The notes beneath the pieces are model-generated. The model was not told the origin of the DNA. It ran no database searches and was given only the letters and a program-made list of their open reading frames with translations. A DNA stretch of 64,000 bases from Caldimonas caldifontis (lineage in GTDB: Bacteria > Pseudomonadota > Gammaproteobacteria > Burkholderiales > Burkholderiaceae_C). Of this stretch, positions 7,394 to 17,740 are shown piece by piece; position 1 is the stretch's first letter; each line of letters starts with the position of its first letter. Location of the stretch: positions 248,001-312,000 of the forward strand of contig NZ_PSNX01000004.1 of assembly GCF_002930615.1 (NCBI RefSeq), in the 5' to 3' direction. The translations under genes were made by a program, and so were the position numbers.

Positions 7394-10243
7394 ATGGCCA
7401 GAAAACAATGCCAAGTCTGCGGCCAGCCCGCCACGGTGCGGGTGGAAGCCAATCTCAATGGTCGCCACAGCACCATGCTGTTGTGTGACGATCACTATCG
7501 CCAACTGGTGCGCCAGCAAAAGCGCACCGTCTCACCGCTGGAAGCCTTGTTCGGCTCGCGCAGCGGGCTGTTCGAAGACTTCCTTGGCAGCGACTTCTTC
7601 CGCATCGGTGACGACGCACCGTCCATGGCGGCCGATACCGACGAGGTCGTCGATGCCTCGTTCGGCGAACCCGCCCCGGCCGGTACGGGCACCGCGCGCC
7701 GTCGCGGCAGTGGGCTCGCCAGCCGTATCAGCGAACAGTCCGAGGCCCTATTGCAGGAGGCCGCCCGACACGCTGCAGAGTTCGGGCGCGCCGAAGTCGA
7801 TACCGAACACCTGCTGCTGGCGCTATCCGACAGCGACGTGGTCAAGACCATCCTGGGGCAGTTCAAGATCAAGGTCGATGACCTTAAGCGCCAGATCGAA
7901 TCCGAAGCCAAGCGCGGCGATAAGCCGTTCGAGGGCGAGATCGGCGTGTCGCCCCGGGTCAAGGACGCGCTCAGCCGTGCTTTCGTGGCCTCCAACGAAC
8001 TCGGCCACTCTTATGTCGGGCCGGAGCATTTCCTGATCGGGCTCGCCGAGGAAGGCGAAGGTTTGGCGGCCAACCTGCTGCGCCGTTACGGCCTCACGCC
8101 GCAAGCGCTGCGCCAGCAGGTAAGCAAGGTGGTCGGCAAAGGGGCCGAGGATGGCCGCGCCGAGACGCCGACCAACACGCCGGAACTCGACAAGTATTCG
8201 CGCGACCTCACCAAGATGGCGCGCGAGGGCAAGCTCGATCCGGTCATCGGCCGCGCGCAGGAGATCGAGACGACCATCGAAGTGCTGGCCCGGCGCAAGA
8301 AGAACAACCCGGTGCTGATCGGCGAGCCCGGCGTCGGCAAGACCGCCATCGTCGAAGGGTTGGCGCAGCGCATGGTGGCCGGCGAAGTGCCTGAGACGCT
8401 GCGCGACAAGCGCCTGGTGGAACTCAACATCAATGCCATGGTGGCTGGCGCCAAGTACCGGGGCGAGTTCGAGGAGCGCGTGCAGAAGGTGCTCAAGGAA
8501 GTGACCGAGCACCAGGGCGAGCTGATTCTCTTCATCGACGAGGTGCACACCATCGTCGGTGCAGGCCAGGGTGGCGGCGAAGGCGGGCTGGACGTGGCCA
8601 ACGTGTTCAAGCCGATGATGGCGCGCGGCGAACTGAACCTGATCGGCGCCACGACGCTCAACGAGTACCAGAAGTACATCGAGAAGGACGCCGCACTGGA
8701 GCGTCGCTTCCAGCCGGTGATGGTGCCCGAGCCGACGGTAGCGCAGACCATGATGATCCTGCGCGGCCTGCGCGACACCTTCGAGGCGCACCACAAGGTC
8801 AGCATCACCGAGGATGCGATCATCGCCGCCGCCGAGTTGTCGGACCGCTACATCACCGCGCGCTTTTTGCCTGACAAGGCCATCGACCTGCTCGACCAGG
8901 CGGCCGCACGCGTGAAGCTGTCGGCCACGGCCCGCCCGGTGGCGGTGCAAGAGCTGGAGTCCGAACTGCACCAGCTACGGCGTGAGCAGGACTATGTGGC
9001 CTCGCGCAAGCAGTACGACAAGGCCGCCGAGCTGGGCAGGCGCATCGAGGCCAAGGAGACTGAACTCAAGAAGCTCGTCGAGGAGTGGGAACGCGAGCGC
9101 GCCTCGGGCAGCGCCGAAGTCAAGGCCGAGCATGTCGCGCAGATCGTCTCGCGCCTGACCGGCATTCCGGTCAACGAGCTGACGGTGGAAGAACGCGAGA
9201 AGCTGCTGCATCTGGAGCAGCGGCTGCACGAGCGCCTGGTGGGCCAGGACGAAGCGGTGCGCGCGGTGGCCGATGCCGTGCGGTTGTCGCGCGCGGGCCT
9301 GCGCGAAGGCAGCAAGCCGGTGGCGACTTTTCTGTTCCTCGGGCCGACCGGCGTGGGCAAGACCGAGCTCGCCAAGGCGCTGGCCGAGTCCATCTATGGC
9401 GATGAAGGTGCGCTGCTGCGCATCGACATGTCCGAGTACGGGGAACGCCATACCGTGGCACGCCTGGTGGGCGCGCCTCCGGGTTACGTCGGCTACGACG
9501 AGGGTGGCCAGCTCACCGAGAAGGTGCGGCGCAAACCCTACAGCGTGTTGCTGCTGGACGAGATCGAGAAGGCTCACCCCGACGTCTACAACATCCTGCT
9601 GCAGGTGTTCGACGACGGGCGGCTCACCGACGGCAAGGGCCGGGTGGTGGATTTCACCAATACCATCATCATCGCCACCTCGAACTTGGGCTCGGACATC
9701 ATCCAGCGTCGGCTGAAGGCCCGTGGCGCCGCCGGCGAGGAATACGAGAAGACCAAGGGCGAGGTGATGGACGTGCTGCGCGGACACTTCCGCCCCGAGT
9801 TCCTCAACCGCATCGACGAGATCATCGTCTTCCATGCGCTGGGCAAGGAGGAGATCCGCCATATCGTCGGCCTGCAGCTCGATCGTGTGGCCCGCAACGC
9901 CGCCAGCCAGGGCGTGACGCTGACCTTCGATCAGACCTTGATCGATCACTTCGCGGAGGAAGGCTACAAGCCCGAGTTCGGCGCGCGTGAGCTCAAGCGG
10001 CTGATCCGCAGCGAGCTGGAAACTGCTCTGGCGCGCGAGATGCTGGGTGGCGGTATCGGCAAGGCCGATCAAGCCAGCGCCCGCTGGGACGACAAGGCCG
10101 AACGGGTGGTCTTCGAGCGCCAGGAGCCACCCGCGAAGCCGGCCGAGCCTGAGAAGCCCGATGCCGCGAACGTGGCCGAGACGCCGCCGAGCGACGCGAG
10201 CAAGCCTGCGCGCAAGAAGAAGTCAGCGGGCGGCGAATCTTGA
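7394..10243 (+). CDS. clpK: ClpG/ClpK-type stand-alone AAA+ disaggregase
   Basis: This 949-residue Hsp100 protein has the ClpG/ClpK layout. A short N-terminal zinc-binding segment (CQVCG ... LLCDDHY) comes first, then a Clp-N repeat domain (about residues 110-250). The first AAA+ module has GEPGVGKT near residue 310, followed by a shortened middle domain and a second module with GPTGVGKT near residue 650. The C-terminal tail is charged and Ala/Pro/Lys-rich. ClpG/ClpK enzymes dissolve aggregates without DnaK and confer survival at lethal heat. An AGGAG site precedes the ATG at 7394. The stop is followed by the next gene after 17 bases, consistent with one operon. Confidence 0.95.
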   Translation: MARKQCQVCGQPATVRVEANLNGRHSTMLLCDDHYRQLVRQQKRTVSPLEALFGSRSGLFEDFLGSDFFRIGDDAPSMAADTDEVVDASFGEPAPAGTGTARRRGSGLASRISEQSEALLQEAARHAAEFGRAEVDTEHLLLALSDSDVVKTILGQFKIKVDDLKRQIESEAKRGDKPFEGEIGVSPRVKDALSRAFVASNELGHSYVGPEHFLIGLAEEGEGLAANLLRRYGLTPQALRQQVSKVVGKGAEDGRAETPTNTPELDKYSRDLTKMAREGKLDPVIGRAQEIETTIEVLARRKKNNPVLIGEPGVGKTAIVEGLAQRMVAGEVPETLRDKRLVELNINAMVAGAKYRGEFEERVQKVLKEVTEHQGELILFIDEVHTIVGAGQGGGEGGLDVANVFKPMMARGELNLIGATTLNEYQKYIEKDAALERRFQPVMVPEPTVAQTMMILRGLRDTFEAHHKVSITEDAIIAAAELSDRYITARFLPDKAIDLLDQAAARVKLSATARPVAVQELESELHQLRREQDYVASRKQYDKAAELGRRIEAKETELKKLVEEWERERASGSAEVKAEHVAQIVSRLTGIPVNELTVEEREKLLHLEQRLHERLVGQDEAVRAVADAVRLSRAGLREGSKPVATFLFLGPTGVGKTELAKALAESIYGDEGALLRIDMSEYGERHTVARLVGAPPGYVGYDEGGQLTEKVRRKPYSVLLLDEIEKAHPDVYNILLQVFDDGRLTDGKGRVVDFTNTIIIATSNLGSDIIQRRLKARGAAGEEYEKTKGEVMDVLRGHFRPEFLNRIDEIIVFHALGKEEIRHIVGLQLDRVARNAASQGVTLTFDQTLIDHFAEEGYKPEFGARELKRLIRSELETALAREMLGGGIGKADQASARWDDKAERVVFERQEPPAKPAEPEKPDAANVAETPPSDASKPARKKKSAGGES

Positions 10244-10260
10244 GTCATGGGGAGGCTGTC

Positions 10261-11691
10261 GTGTCCGACCCCAACGGGCTGACATGGGCAGCCACCCTCG
10301 TGTCGCTGGCGGTCGCTATCCCCACAGCGGGGCACGCGGTCATCTACAAGCGTGACCCTCGATCGGCCACGCTGTGGGTGCTGCTGATCGCGCTGTTGCC
10401 GCTGGGCGGTTCGCTGCTGTATGGGCTGTTCGGCATCAACCGTTACCAGCGGCGGGCGCGGCGGCTGTTTCCGGGGGCAGATCCTGCTGTTCGGCAGGAC
10501 CTCGCGCCTACGATGCCCCAGGCCGTATCGGCGCCGTTTGCCGGCCTGGCGCACCTGGTGGGACGTGCCACCGGCCAGTCGCTGACCAGCGGCAACCGCA
10601 TCGAGCCGCTCGTCGATGGCGAGCAGGCCTACCCGGCCATGCTCGCTGCCATCGAGTCGGCGCGGCACAGCGTCGCGCTGGCTTCGTACATCTTCGACAG
10701 CCAAGGCATCGGGGCGCAGTTCGTCGATGCGCTGCGCCGGGCTCATGAGCGCGGCGTGCAAGTGCGGGTGCTGATCGACGACGTCTATGCCCGCTGGAGG
10801 CCCCGCAGCGCCTACCGCGCCTTGCAACGCGCCGGCGTTCCGGCGGCGACGTTCAACCCGACGTTGATTCCCGCGCGCCTGCATGCCGCGCATCTGCGCA
10901 ATCACCGCAAGCTGCTGGTGATCGATGGCGAGACGGGTTTCACCGGCGGCATGAACATCTTCAGCCCGTATTGGCGGCCCGATGCGCCGGAGCAGGCCTG
11001 TCACGATTTGCACTTTCGTCTGCGCGGGCCGGTGGTTGCGCATCTGATGCGGTGCTTCACCGATGATTGGTGCGATACCACGGGCGAGCGGCTCAGCAAG
11101 GGTTTCTGGGGCGAACCGCCCGCAACGGCTGATGAGCAAGGAACCTCTTGGGCGCGCGGCATCGAGGCCGGTCCCGATGAGGCCCTGGACAGGATGCGCT
11201 GGACCTTCATGGGCGCTTTGAGCGCGGCGAAGCATTCGGTGCGCATCTGGACACCTTACTTCGTGCCCGATCAGCCGATGATCGCGGCGCTGAGCACGGC
11301 CGCGTTGCGCGGCGTGCGCGTCGAGGTGCTGACTCCCGCAAACGGCGACCATCCCACGGTGCAATGGGCCGCGCGCGCCCACTACTGGCAGGTGCTGGAG
11401 CACGGTGTACGCATCTTCGAACGGCCTGGCCCGTTTGACCACAGCAAGCTGATGCTGATAGACGGCCAGTGGTGCTGCCTGGGTTCGGCCAATTGGGATG
11501 CGCGCAGCCTGCGCCTCAACTTCGAGTTCAATGTGGAGGTGTACGACACCGCGCTGTCTACGCGGCTGGAATCCCTTTTTGATGCCGCCCGTGATGCATC
11601 GAACGAGATGTCGGCCATGGCGTTACGCGCCCGCCCGCTGGCCATCCGCTTGCGCGACGGGGTGGCCCGTCTGTTCACCCCCATTCTCTAG
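10261..11691 (+). CDS. cls: Cardiolipin-synthase-like phospholipase D family protein
   Basis: This 476-residue membrane enzyme has two N-terminal hydrophobic segments (WAATLVSLAVAIPTAG and LWVLLIALLPLGGSLLYGLF). Two HKD catalytic motifs follow: HRKLLVIDGETGFTGGMN near residue 220 and HSKLMLIDGQWCCLGSAN near residue 400. The family joins two phosphatidylglycerols into cardiolipin. In this setting it probably adjusts membranes under heat, which is an inference. I prefer the GTG at 10261, which has GGAGG six bases upstream; a TTG at 10240 overlapping the clpK stop is the alternative. Confidence 0.9.
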   Translation: MSDPNGLTWAATLVSLAVAIPTAGHAVIYKRDPRSATLWVLLIALLPLGGSLLYGLFGINRYQRRARRLFPGADPAVRQDLAPTMPQAVSAPFAGLAHLVGRATGQSLTSGNRIEPLVDGEQAYPAMLAAIESARHSVALASYIFDSQGIGAQFVDALRRAHERGVQVRVLIDDVYARWRPRSAYRALQRAGVPAATFNPTLIPARLHAAHLRNHRKLLVIDGETGFTGGMNIFSPYWRPDAPEQACHDLHFRLRGPVVAHLMRCFTDDWCDTTGERLSKGFWGEPPATADEQGTSWARGIEAGPDEALDRMRWTFMGALSAAKHSVRIWTPYFVPDQPMIAALSTAALRGVRVEVLTPANGDHPTVQWAARAHYWQVLEHGVRIFERPGPFDHSKLMLIDGQWCCLGSANWDARSLRLNFEFNVEVYDTALSTRLESLFDAARDASNEMSAMALRARPLAIRLRDGVARLFTPIL

Positions 11692-11718
11692 CGACACGAC
11701 TTGCGAGGAACATTGCCC

Positions 11719-13598
11719 ATGGAAAAGAAAGATCAATGGAACATTGGCTACTGGATCGTCGCCGGCCTGTTGCTGCTGACGCTGCAGAACTACTGGCAGG
11801 CGGCCAAGACTGTCGAGCCCGTGCCCTACAGCGAATTCGAGAAGGCGCTGGCCGAGGGGCGCCTCGCCGAAGTGCTGGTGTCGGACCGCACGGTCACCGG
11901 GCGCCTGAAGTCGCCGGACAGCCGGGGCAAGACCACCATCGTGGCCACCCGCGTCGAACCCGACCTGGCCGAGCAGCTGTCGAAATACGATGTGTCCTAC
12001 GCGCGAGTGGTGGAAAGCACCTGGCTGCGTGATGTGCTCTCCTGGATTCTGCCGGCCGTGGCTTTCTTCGGCGTCTGGTTCTTCCTGTTCCGCCGCTTCG
12101 CCGAGAAGCAGGGCATCGGTGGTTTCATGAGCATCGGCAAGAGTCGCGCCAAGGTGTTCATGGAGAAGAACACGGGCGTCACCTTCGCCGATGTCGCGGG
12201 CGTCGATGAAGCCAAGGCCGAACTGGTCGAGATCGTCGACTTCCTGAAGCACCCGCAGGACTACGGTCGTCTCGGGGCGCGCATCCCGAAAGGTGTGCTG
12301 CTGGTGGGGCCGCCCGGCACCGGCAAGACACTGCTCGCCAAAGCCGTCGCGGGCGAAGCTGGGGTGCCATTCTTTTCCATCTCCGGCTCGGAGTTCGTCG
12401 AGATGTTCGTCGGCGTGGGGGCGGCGCGCGTGCGCGACCTGTTCGAGCAGGCCCGCGCGCAGGCGCCGGCCATCATCTTCATCGACGAACTCGACGCGCT
12501 GGGCCGTGCGCGCGGCGTAGGAGGCCCCATCGGCGGCCACGACGAGCGCGAGCAAACTCTCAACCAGCTCCTGACCGAGATGGATGGTTTCGACAGTTCA
12601 GTGGGGCTCATCATTCTCGCCGCCACCAACCGGCCTGAAATTCTCGATCAGGCGCTTTTGCGCGCCGGTCGCTTCGACCGCCAGGTGCTGGTGGACCGTC
12701 CCGATAAGAAAGGCCGTCTCGATATCCTGAAGGTGCACGTCAAGAAGGTTACCCTGGCCAGTGATGTCGATCTCGAACAAGTCGCGGCGTTGACGACCGG
12801 CTTTTCGGGTGCAGACCTCGCGAACCTGGTCAACGAGGCCGCGCTGGCCGCGACCCGGCGCAAAGCGTCCGCCGTGGAGTTGCAGGATTTCACCGCCGCC
12901 ATCGAGCGCATCGTGGCGGGCCTGGAGAAGAAGAACCGAGTGCTCAATCCCAAGGAGCGGGAAACCGTGGCCTATCACGAGATGGGCCATGCGCTGGTGG
13001 CGCTGGCGCTGCCCGGCACCGACCCCGTGCACAAGATCTCGATCATCCCGCGCGGCATCGGCGCGCTGGGCTACACGCTGCAACGCCCCACCGAAGACCG
13101 CTTCCTGATGACGCGCGCCGATCTGGAACACAAGATCGCCGTGCTGCTGGGCGGTCGTGCGGCCGAGAAGCTCGTGTTCGGCGAGCTGTCCACCGGGGCT
13201 GCCGATGACCTCGCACGGGCCACCGACATTGCCCGCGACATGATCACCCGCTTTGGCATGGACGAGGGACTCGGCTACATCGCGTTTGAGGCGCAGCGGC
13301 CGCGTTTTCTCGACGTCCCGAGCTGGCCCAAGGTGGTTGCCGGGTGGCGGAATCCACCCAGGCGCGCATCGATCAGGCGATCCGCGACATCGTGATGGGC
13401 GTGTTCGAGCGCGCCTACCGGATTCTCGATACCAACCGCGCGGTGCTGGAGCGCTGCGCGCGCGAACTGCTGGCGCGGGAAACCCTGGACGAAAACGACA
13501 TCCGTCAGCTGACCCAGGGGCTGAAGTCCGAATCCCGCGAGTCGGCGCCCCCCCAGTCCGAAACCTCACTCTCTACATCCCAAGGGGCCACACCATGA
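11719..13598 (+). pseudogene. ftsH: ftsH membrane AAA+ metalloprotease, C-terminus frameshifted
   Basis: FtsH degrades misfolded membrane and cytosolic proteins. Two transmembrane segments (about residues 9-26 and 107-126), Walker A GPPGTGKT near residue 197, Walker B IIFIDELD and the zinc motif HEMGH near residue 420 are present, as is the GAADDL segment carrying the third ligand. Near 13320 the frame breaks: after FLDVP the sequence reads [14 protein letters not shown] only in the frame one base back. The conserved C-terminal ~90 residues (to 13598) are therefore out of frame, and as written translation ends at 13395. A single missing G in CCCGAGCTGG explains it and could be a real mutation or a sequencing error. 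The catalytic core precedes the break, so a truncated product might keep activity. The gene overlaps trx by ATGA. Confidence 0.88.
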
Positions 13599-14035
13599 GC
13601 GAACACCTTCACATCGTCTGCCCGCATTGCCAGTCCATCAACCGTGTGCCGGCCGCCAAGCTCGCGGATCAACCTAACTGTGGCCGCTGCCAGCAGCCCT
13701 TGTTCACGGGCGAGCCCATCGAGTTGACCACGGCGACATTCGGGCGCCACGTGGAGCGCAGCGATCTTCCTTTGCTTGTCGATTTCTGGGCGCCGTGGTG
13801 CGGGCCTTGCAAGATGATGGCACCGCAGTTTCAGCAAGCGGCGCGCCAGCTCGAACCCAGTATCAGGCTGGCGAAGGTGAACACCGAGGCTGAGCCCCAC
13901 CTGGCCGCGCAGTTCGGTATCCGCAGCATTCCGACGCTGGCCCTGTTCCAAGGTGGGCGGGAGATTGGGCGTCAGGCGGGCGCCATGGGCGCGCAGGACA
14001 TCGTGCGCTGGGCGACGGCGCAGGTTGGGCGCTGA
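13595..14035 (+). CDS. trx: Thioredoxin 2-like protein (TrxC type) with N-terminal zinc ribbon
   Basis: This 146-residue protein has an N-terminal zinc ribbon (CPHC ... CGRC), characteristic of TrxC rather than TrxA. A thioredoxin fold follows, with active site WAPWCGPCKM and the cis-proline in SIPTLALF. It reduces disulfides in the cytoplasm and fits the oxidative-stress side of the heat-tolerance locus, which regularly includes a trx gene. The ATG overlaps the ftsH frame as ATGA, implying coupled translation. Confidence 0.94.
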   Translation: MSEHLHIVCPHCQSINRVPAAKLADQPNCGRCQQPLFTGEPIELTTATFGRHVERSDLPLLVDFWAPWCGPCKMMAPQFQQAARQLEPSIRLAKVNTEAEPHLAAQFGIRSIPTLALFQGGREIGRQAGAMGAQDIVRWATAQVGR

Positions 14036-14038
14036 TCG

Positions 14039-14281
14039 ATGCTGGGCCTGCTGAGCGTCACGCTGATATTGCTAGCGGGGTGCAGTGTGGCGGCCGTGAT
14101 GCCGGCTGCGTTCGGAGTGCCCACCTTGCTGGGTTATCAGCAGTCCTTTGCCGCAGCCCTTGGGCTGACGGACCAGGCAATGTCGGCGCTGGACATGCCG
14201 GCCGAGATAGTCGAACGAAGCATCAGTGCAATGCGCCATCGTCCCGTCAGCGGCAATTTCGCAGGGAGTCCATCTTCATGA
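14039..14281 (+). CDS. Small predicted lipoprotein of unknown function
   Basis: This 80-residue protein begins with a hydrophobic segment ending in a lipobox (SVTLILLAGC, cysteine at about residue 15), so it is probably lipid-anchored. The rest has no recognised domain. It starts 3 bases after trx and its stop overlaps psiE (ATGA), so it is part of the operon. In longer heat-tolerance islands a KefB-like antiporter occupies the trx-psiE interval; this protein shows no similarity to it. Confidence 0.6.
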   Translation: MLGLLSVTLILLAGCSVAAVMPAAFGVPTLLGYQQSFAAALGLTDQAMSALDMPAEIVERSISAMRHRPVSGNFAGSPSS

Positions 14282-14775
14282 AATCAACACGCCTCAACCC
14301 ATTTCAGGTCTTGCGTGACCAGTGGGCCATCATGAGTTTTTACGAGCGCTTTGAGTGGGTCATCGCGCTCGTGCTGTCGGCGGTGATTGCCGTCATCATC
14401 GTGGTGTCGCTTCTCCAGCTCATCTCTATCGTATTCACGCTGCTGGTCCTCGATGCCTTCAATCCCCTGGACCACAAGGTGTTCCAGAGCGTGTTCGGCA
14501 TGATCATGACACTTTTGATTGCGATGGAGTTCAAGCATTCCATCGTGCGCGTGGCGCTGCGTCGGGACAGCATCGTCCAGGTCAAGACCGTGATCCTCAT
14601 CGGTCTGATCGCGCTGGCACGCAAGTTCGTGGTCCTCGACCCCGACACGAGTCCCGCCAAAATCGCCGCGCTTGCAGGAGCCACACTGGCGCTCGGTGCC
14701 ACTTACTGGCTGATGCGCGAGCGCGACGACCGCGTCGCCGAGACATCTGAGCATGACCCGTCATCATCCCGGTGA
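14278..14775 (+). CDS. psiE: PsiE-family inner-membrane protein
   Basis: This 165-residue protein has about four hydrophobic helices (WVIALVLSAVIAVIIVVSLL, VFGMIMTLLIAMEF, ILIGLIALARKFVVL and AALAGATLALGATYW). The segment FEWVIALVLS and the central MEFKHSIVR stretch are typical of the PsiE family. Its biochemical role is unknown. psiE is a steady member of tLST/LHR loci, next to trx and degP. The ATG at 14278 overlaps the upstream stop, and the 3' end overlaps the next gene by 23 bases. Confidence 0.88.
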   Translation: MKSTRLNPFQVLRDQWAIMSFYERFEWVIALVLSAVIAVIIVVSLLQLISIVFTLLVLDAFNPLDHKVFQSVFGMIMTLLIAMEFKHSIVRVALRRDSIVQVKTVILIGLIALARKFVVLDPDTSPAKIAALAGATLALGATYWLMRERDDRVAETSEHDPSSSR

Positions 14776-15718
14776 CCCGCGCGCGGCGTTGTTGCAACAC
14801 CGCTGGCTCAACCGCCTGCAGACTGGGCTGTTGGTCCTGACCCTGATCGGGATCGCAGCCACCGCAGGAAGCCTGCTGTTCGGGGAAAGCGGCCTGTGGC
14901 TCGCGCTGTTTGCAGTTGCAGGCACGTTGTTGCTGGAACCGGCAGCCGCATCCGCCTTGACCTTGCGCCTGTACCGCGCACGGGCTTTGCACCCGCACGA
15001 AGCCCCCGAGATTTGGGCCCTGTTGCGCGAGCTGTCCGCCCGTGCCGGTTTGCCCGCCACGCCGGTGCCGCACTACGTGCCCAGTGCCGTCGTCAACGCC
15101 TTCGCCACCGGCTCGAAGCAGCATGCATCGATCGCCCTCACCGATGGCCTGCTGCGCAGCCTGAGCCCACGCGAGCTCGCGGGTGTGCTCGCGCACGAGG
15201 TCGCGCACATCGCCAATGAGGATCTGCGTGTCATGGGGCTGGCGGATTCCGTCAGTCGCCTCACGAGCCTGCTGGCTATGGTCGGACAGATCGCTATTGT
15301 GTTCAGCTTGCCCGCACTGCTGGCCGGCGCGGTGGCGGTCAATTGGCCTGGACTGCTTCTGCTGGCCGCCTCGCCCCAGCTGGCCCTGCTCGCACAGCTC
15401 GGCTTGTCTCGCGTGCGTGAGTTCGACGCTGACCGCCACGCTGCGGAACTGACTGGCGACCCGCAGGGGCTTGCGTCCGCGCTGGCGAAAATCGAGCGGG
15501 TCAGCCGCTCCTGGCGCGCCTGGTTGTGGCCGGGATGGGGCAATCCCGAACCCTCCTGGTTGCGCACGCATCCGGCCACGCAAGAACGCATCTCACGCCT
15601 ACTGACGTTGGCGCCTGGGCCAGCATCAGCGTTGCCACTCCACGCGCCCCATTTCTTGCCGGAATCCGCTTTGACGCCGCGCCCACCGCGCTGGCGCCCG
15701 AGCGGGCTGTGGCGCTGA
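14753..15718 (+). CDS. htpX: M48-family (HtpX-like) membrane metalloprotease
   Basis: This 321-residue protein has two hydrophobic segments near the N-terminus (about residues 25-65) and a zinc protease motif HEVAH near residue 148. Two further hydrophobic helices (about 175-220) precede the downstream glutamate ligand region VREFDADRHAA. This is the M48B layout of HtpX, which cuts misfolded membrane proteins alongside FtsH. The final HPATQERISRL motif is also usual for M48. It overlaps psiE and is followed directly by degP, so proteolysis functions cluster here. Confidence 0.92.
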   Translation: MTRHHPGDPRAALLQHRWLNRLQTGLLVLTLIGIAATAGSLLFGESGLWLALFAVAGTLLLEPAAASALTLRLYRARALHPHEAPEIWALLRELSARAGLPATPVPHYVPSAVVNAFATGSKQHASIALTDGLLRSLSPRELAGVLAHEVAHIANEDLRVMGLADSVSRLTSLLAMVGQIAIVFSLPALLAGAVAVNWPGLLLLAASPQLALLAQLGLSRVREFDADRHAAELTGDPQGLASALAKIERVSRSWRAWLWPGWGNPEPSWLRTHPATQERISRLLTLAPGPASALPLHAPHFLPESALTPRPPRWRPSGLWR

Positions 15719-15742
15719 TTGCCTATCAACAGGAGACTTCTC

Positions 15743-16894
<1,152 letters not shown>

Positions 16895-16912
16895 TTCAGT
16901 TGAATCTCTGGT

Positions 16913-17359
16913 TCATGCGGCGTTGAGCAGCCAAGCGGCTTCAGCCTCACGCCGTGTGACCAGTCCCGGCAGTACTTTTCCACCGCTATAGACCCATCGC
17001 CGCAGTTCCTGCCCAGCAGAAGACCAGTCCCGCTGGTTAATGCGCCGTCGCAGCGTCGACGTCTGCAACCGCCCCGCGCCAAGGTTGAACGTGAAGTCAA
17101 CGATGGCCGCGAGCCGCGCCTCCGGCTCAGTGGCCAGTACCGGGCAGTAGCGCAGCGTCGCCGTCAGTGCCGTCTGCAGATCGCGCGCCAGATAGACCTC
17201 GGCTTCTGCCTCCGTGATCGGCGGATGCTTGGGGTCGCAGAGATGGCCGTACCCAATCGTCCAGAACCCTGCCGGGCAGATGTAGGGGACGGCAGTGATC
17301 TCGATTCCGCGTTTCACCTTACGCTCGAATCCCTCAAAGCGCTTGGCCAGCTCGATAGC
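16913..17359 (-). pseudogene. 5'-truncated phage-type lysozyme (GH24)
   Basis: The minus strand encodes a T4-type lysozyme: the catalytic Glu lies in AKRFEGFERKV, followed by the glycine-rich turn GFWTIGYGHLCDP and the conserved FTFNLGAGRLQTSTLRRRIN. The C-terminus (EAEAAWLLNAA) looks complete. The N-terminus is missing: at 17359/17360 the sequence jumps into the traG 5' duplicate, in a frame that is not the traG frame, and no start codon of its own remains. The enzyme would cut peptidoglycan. It may have been a phage endolysin or a transfer-associated muramidase before truncation. Confidence 0.8.
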
Positions 17360-17664
17360 TCTCGAACAGGCCCGTGAGCGTGTGCCCGACCGTGCTGGTG
17401 ACGCTGCCGAGGAAGGCCACGCCGAAGGGGACGTTGGCCACCACCAACGATGAGGACGGAGAACACCAGCAGCACCGTGGCCAGCCACTTCCAGCCCTGC
17501 AGCTTCTCGGGCGCGAAGGCGTAGGCCACCAGGGCCGCGATGAACCCGCAGAAGGCCACGGCGGCGACGGCCGCCATGTAGTCGCCGGAGCCGTGGATGG
17601 CTGCCGCAGCGTTGAAGATGCCGAACAGGCTGTCGGCGTTCTGGTAGGCGTAGATCTCCCACAT
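17360..17664 (-). pseudogene. traG: traG 5' fragment next to traH
   Basis: About 100 codons from the genuine traG start (MWEIYAYQNADSLFG, ATG at 17664), in the usual place just downstream of traH. It has the same frame break as the long copy, near 17445, and stops abruptly at 17360 where the lysozyme remnant begins. The product would be a short hydrophobic peptide with a nonsense tail. This copy probably marks the original traH-traG junction before the cargo was inserted. Confidence 0.88.
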
Positions 17665-17674
17665 GCGTCGCTCC
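17360..17674 (-). repeat. Right copy of ~315-bp duplicated traG 5' end
   Basis: Partner of 2518-2832, offset 14842 bp. A few substitutions separate the copies, so the duplication is not brand new or came from a related element rather than from this one. Confidence 0.93.
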
Positions 17675-17718
17675 TGGGGATTGGCCCGCCTCCGGGTTGC
17701 TGGCGTGGTGCCCGCGGA

Positions 17719-17736
17719 GTCGGTCCTGCCGACCGA
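17719..17736. other. Small inverted repeat between traH and the traG fragment
   Basis: TCGGTC (17720-17725) and GACCGA (17731-17736) form a 6-bp perfect stem with a 5-base loop, just after the traH stop on the minus strand. There is no following T-run. It may stabilise or process mRNA; function is unproven. Confidence 0.3.
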
Positions 17737-17740
17737 TGTG

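Noticed and set aside
16913-17662. Apparent traG-lysozyme fusion in one open frame
   Set aside because: The traG part is read in a non-traG frame (Arg/Pro-rich nonsense); the fusion is a by-product of the junction.
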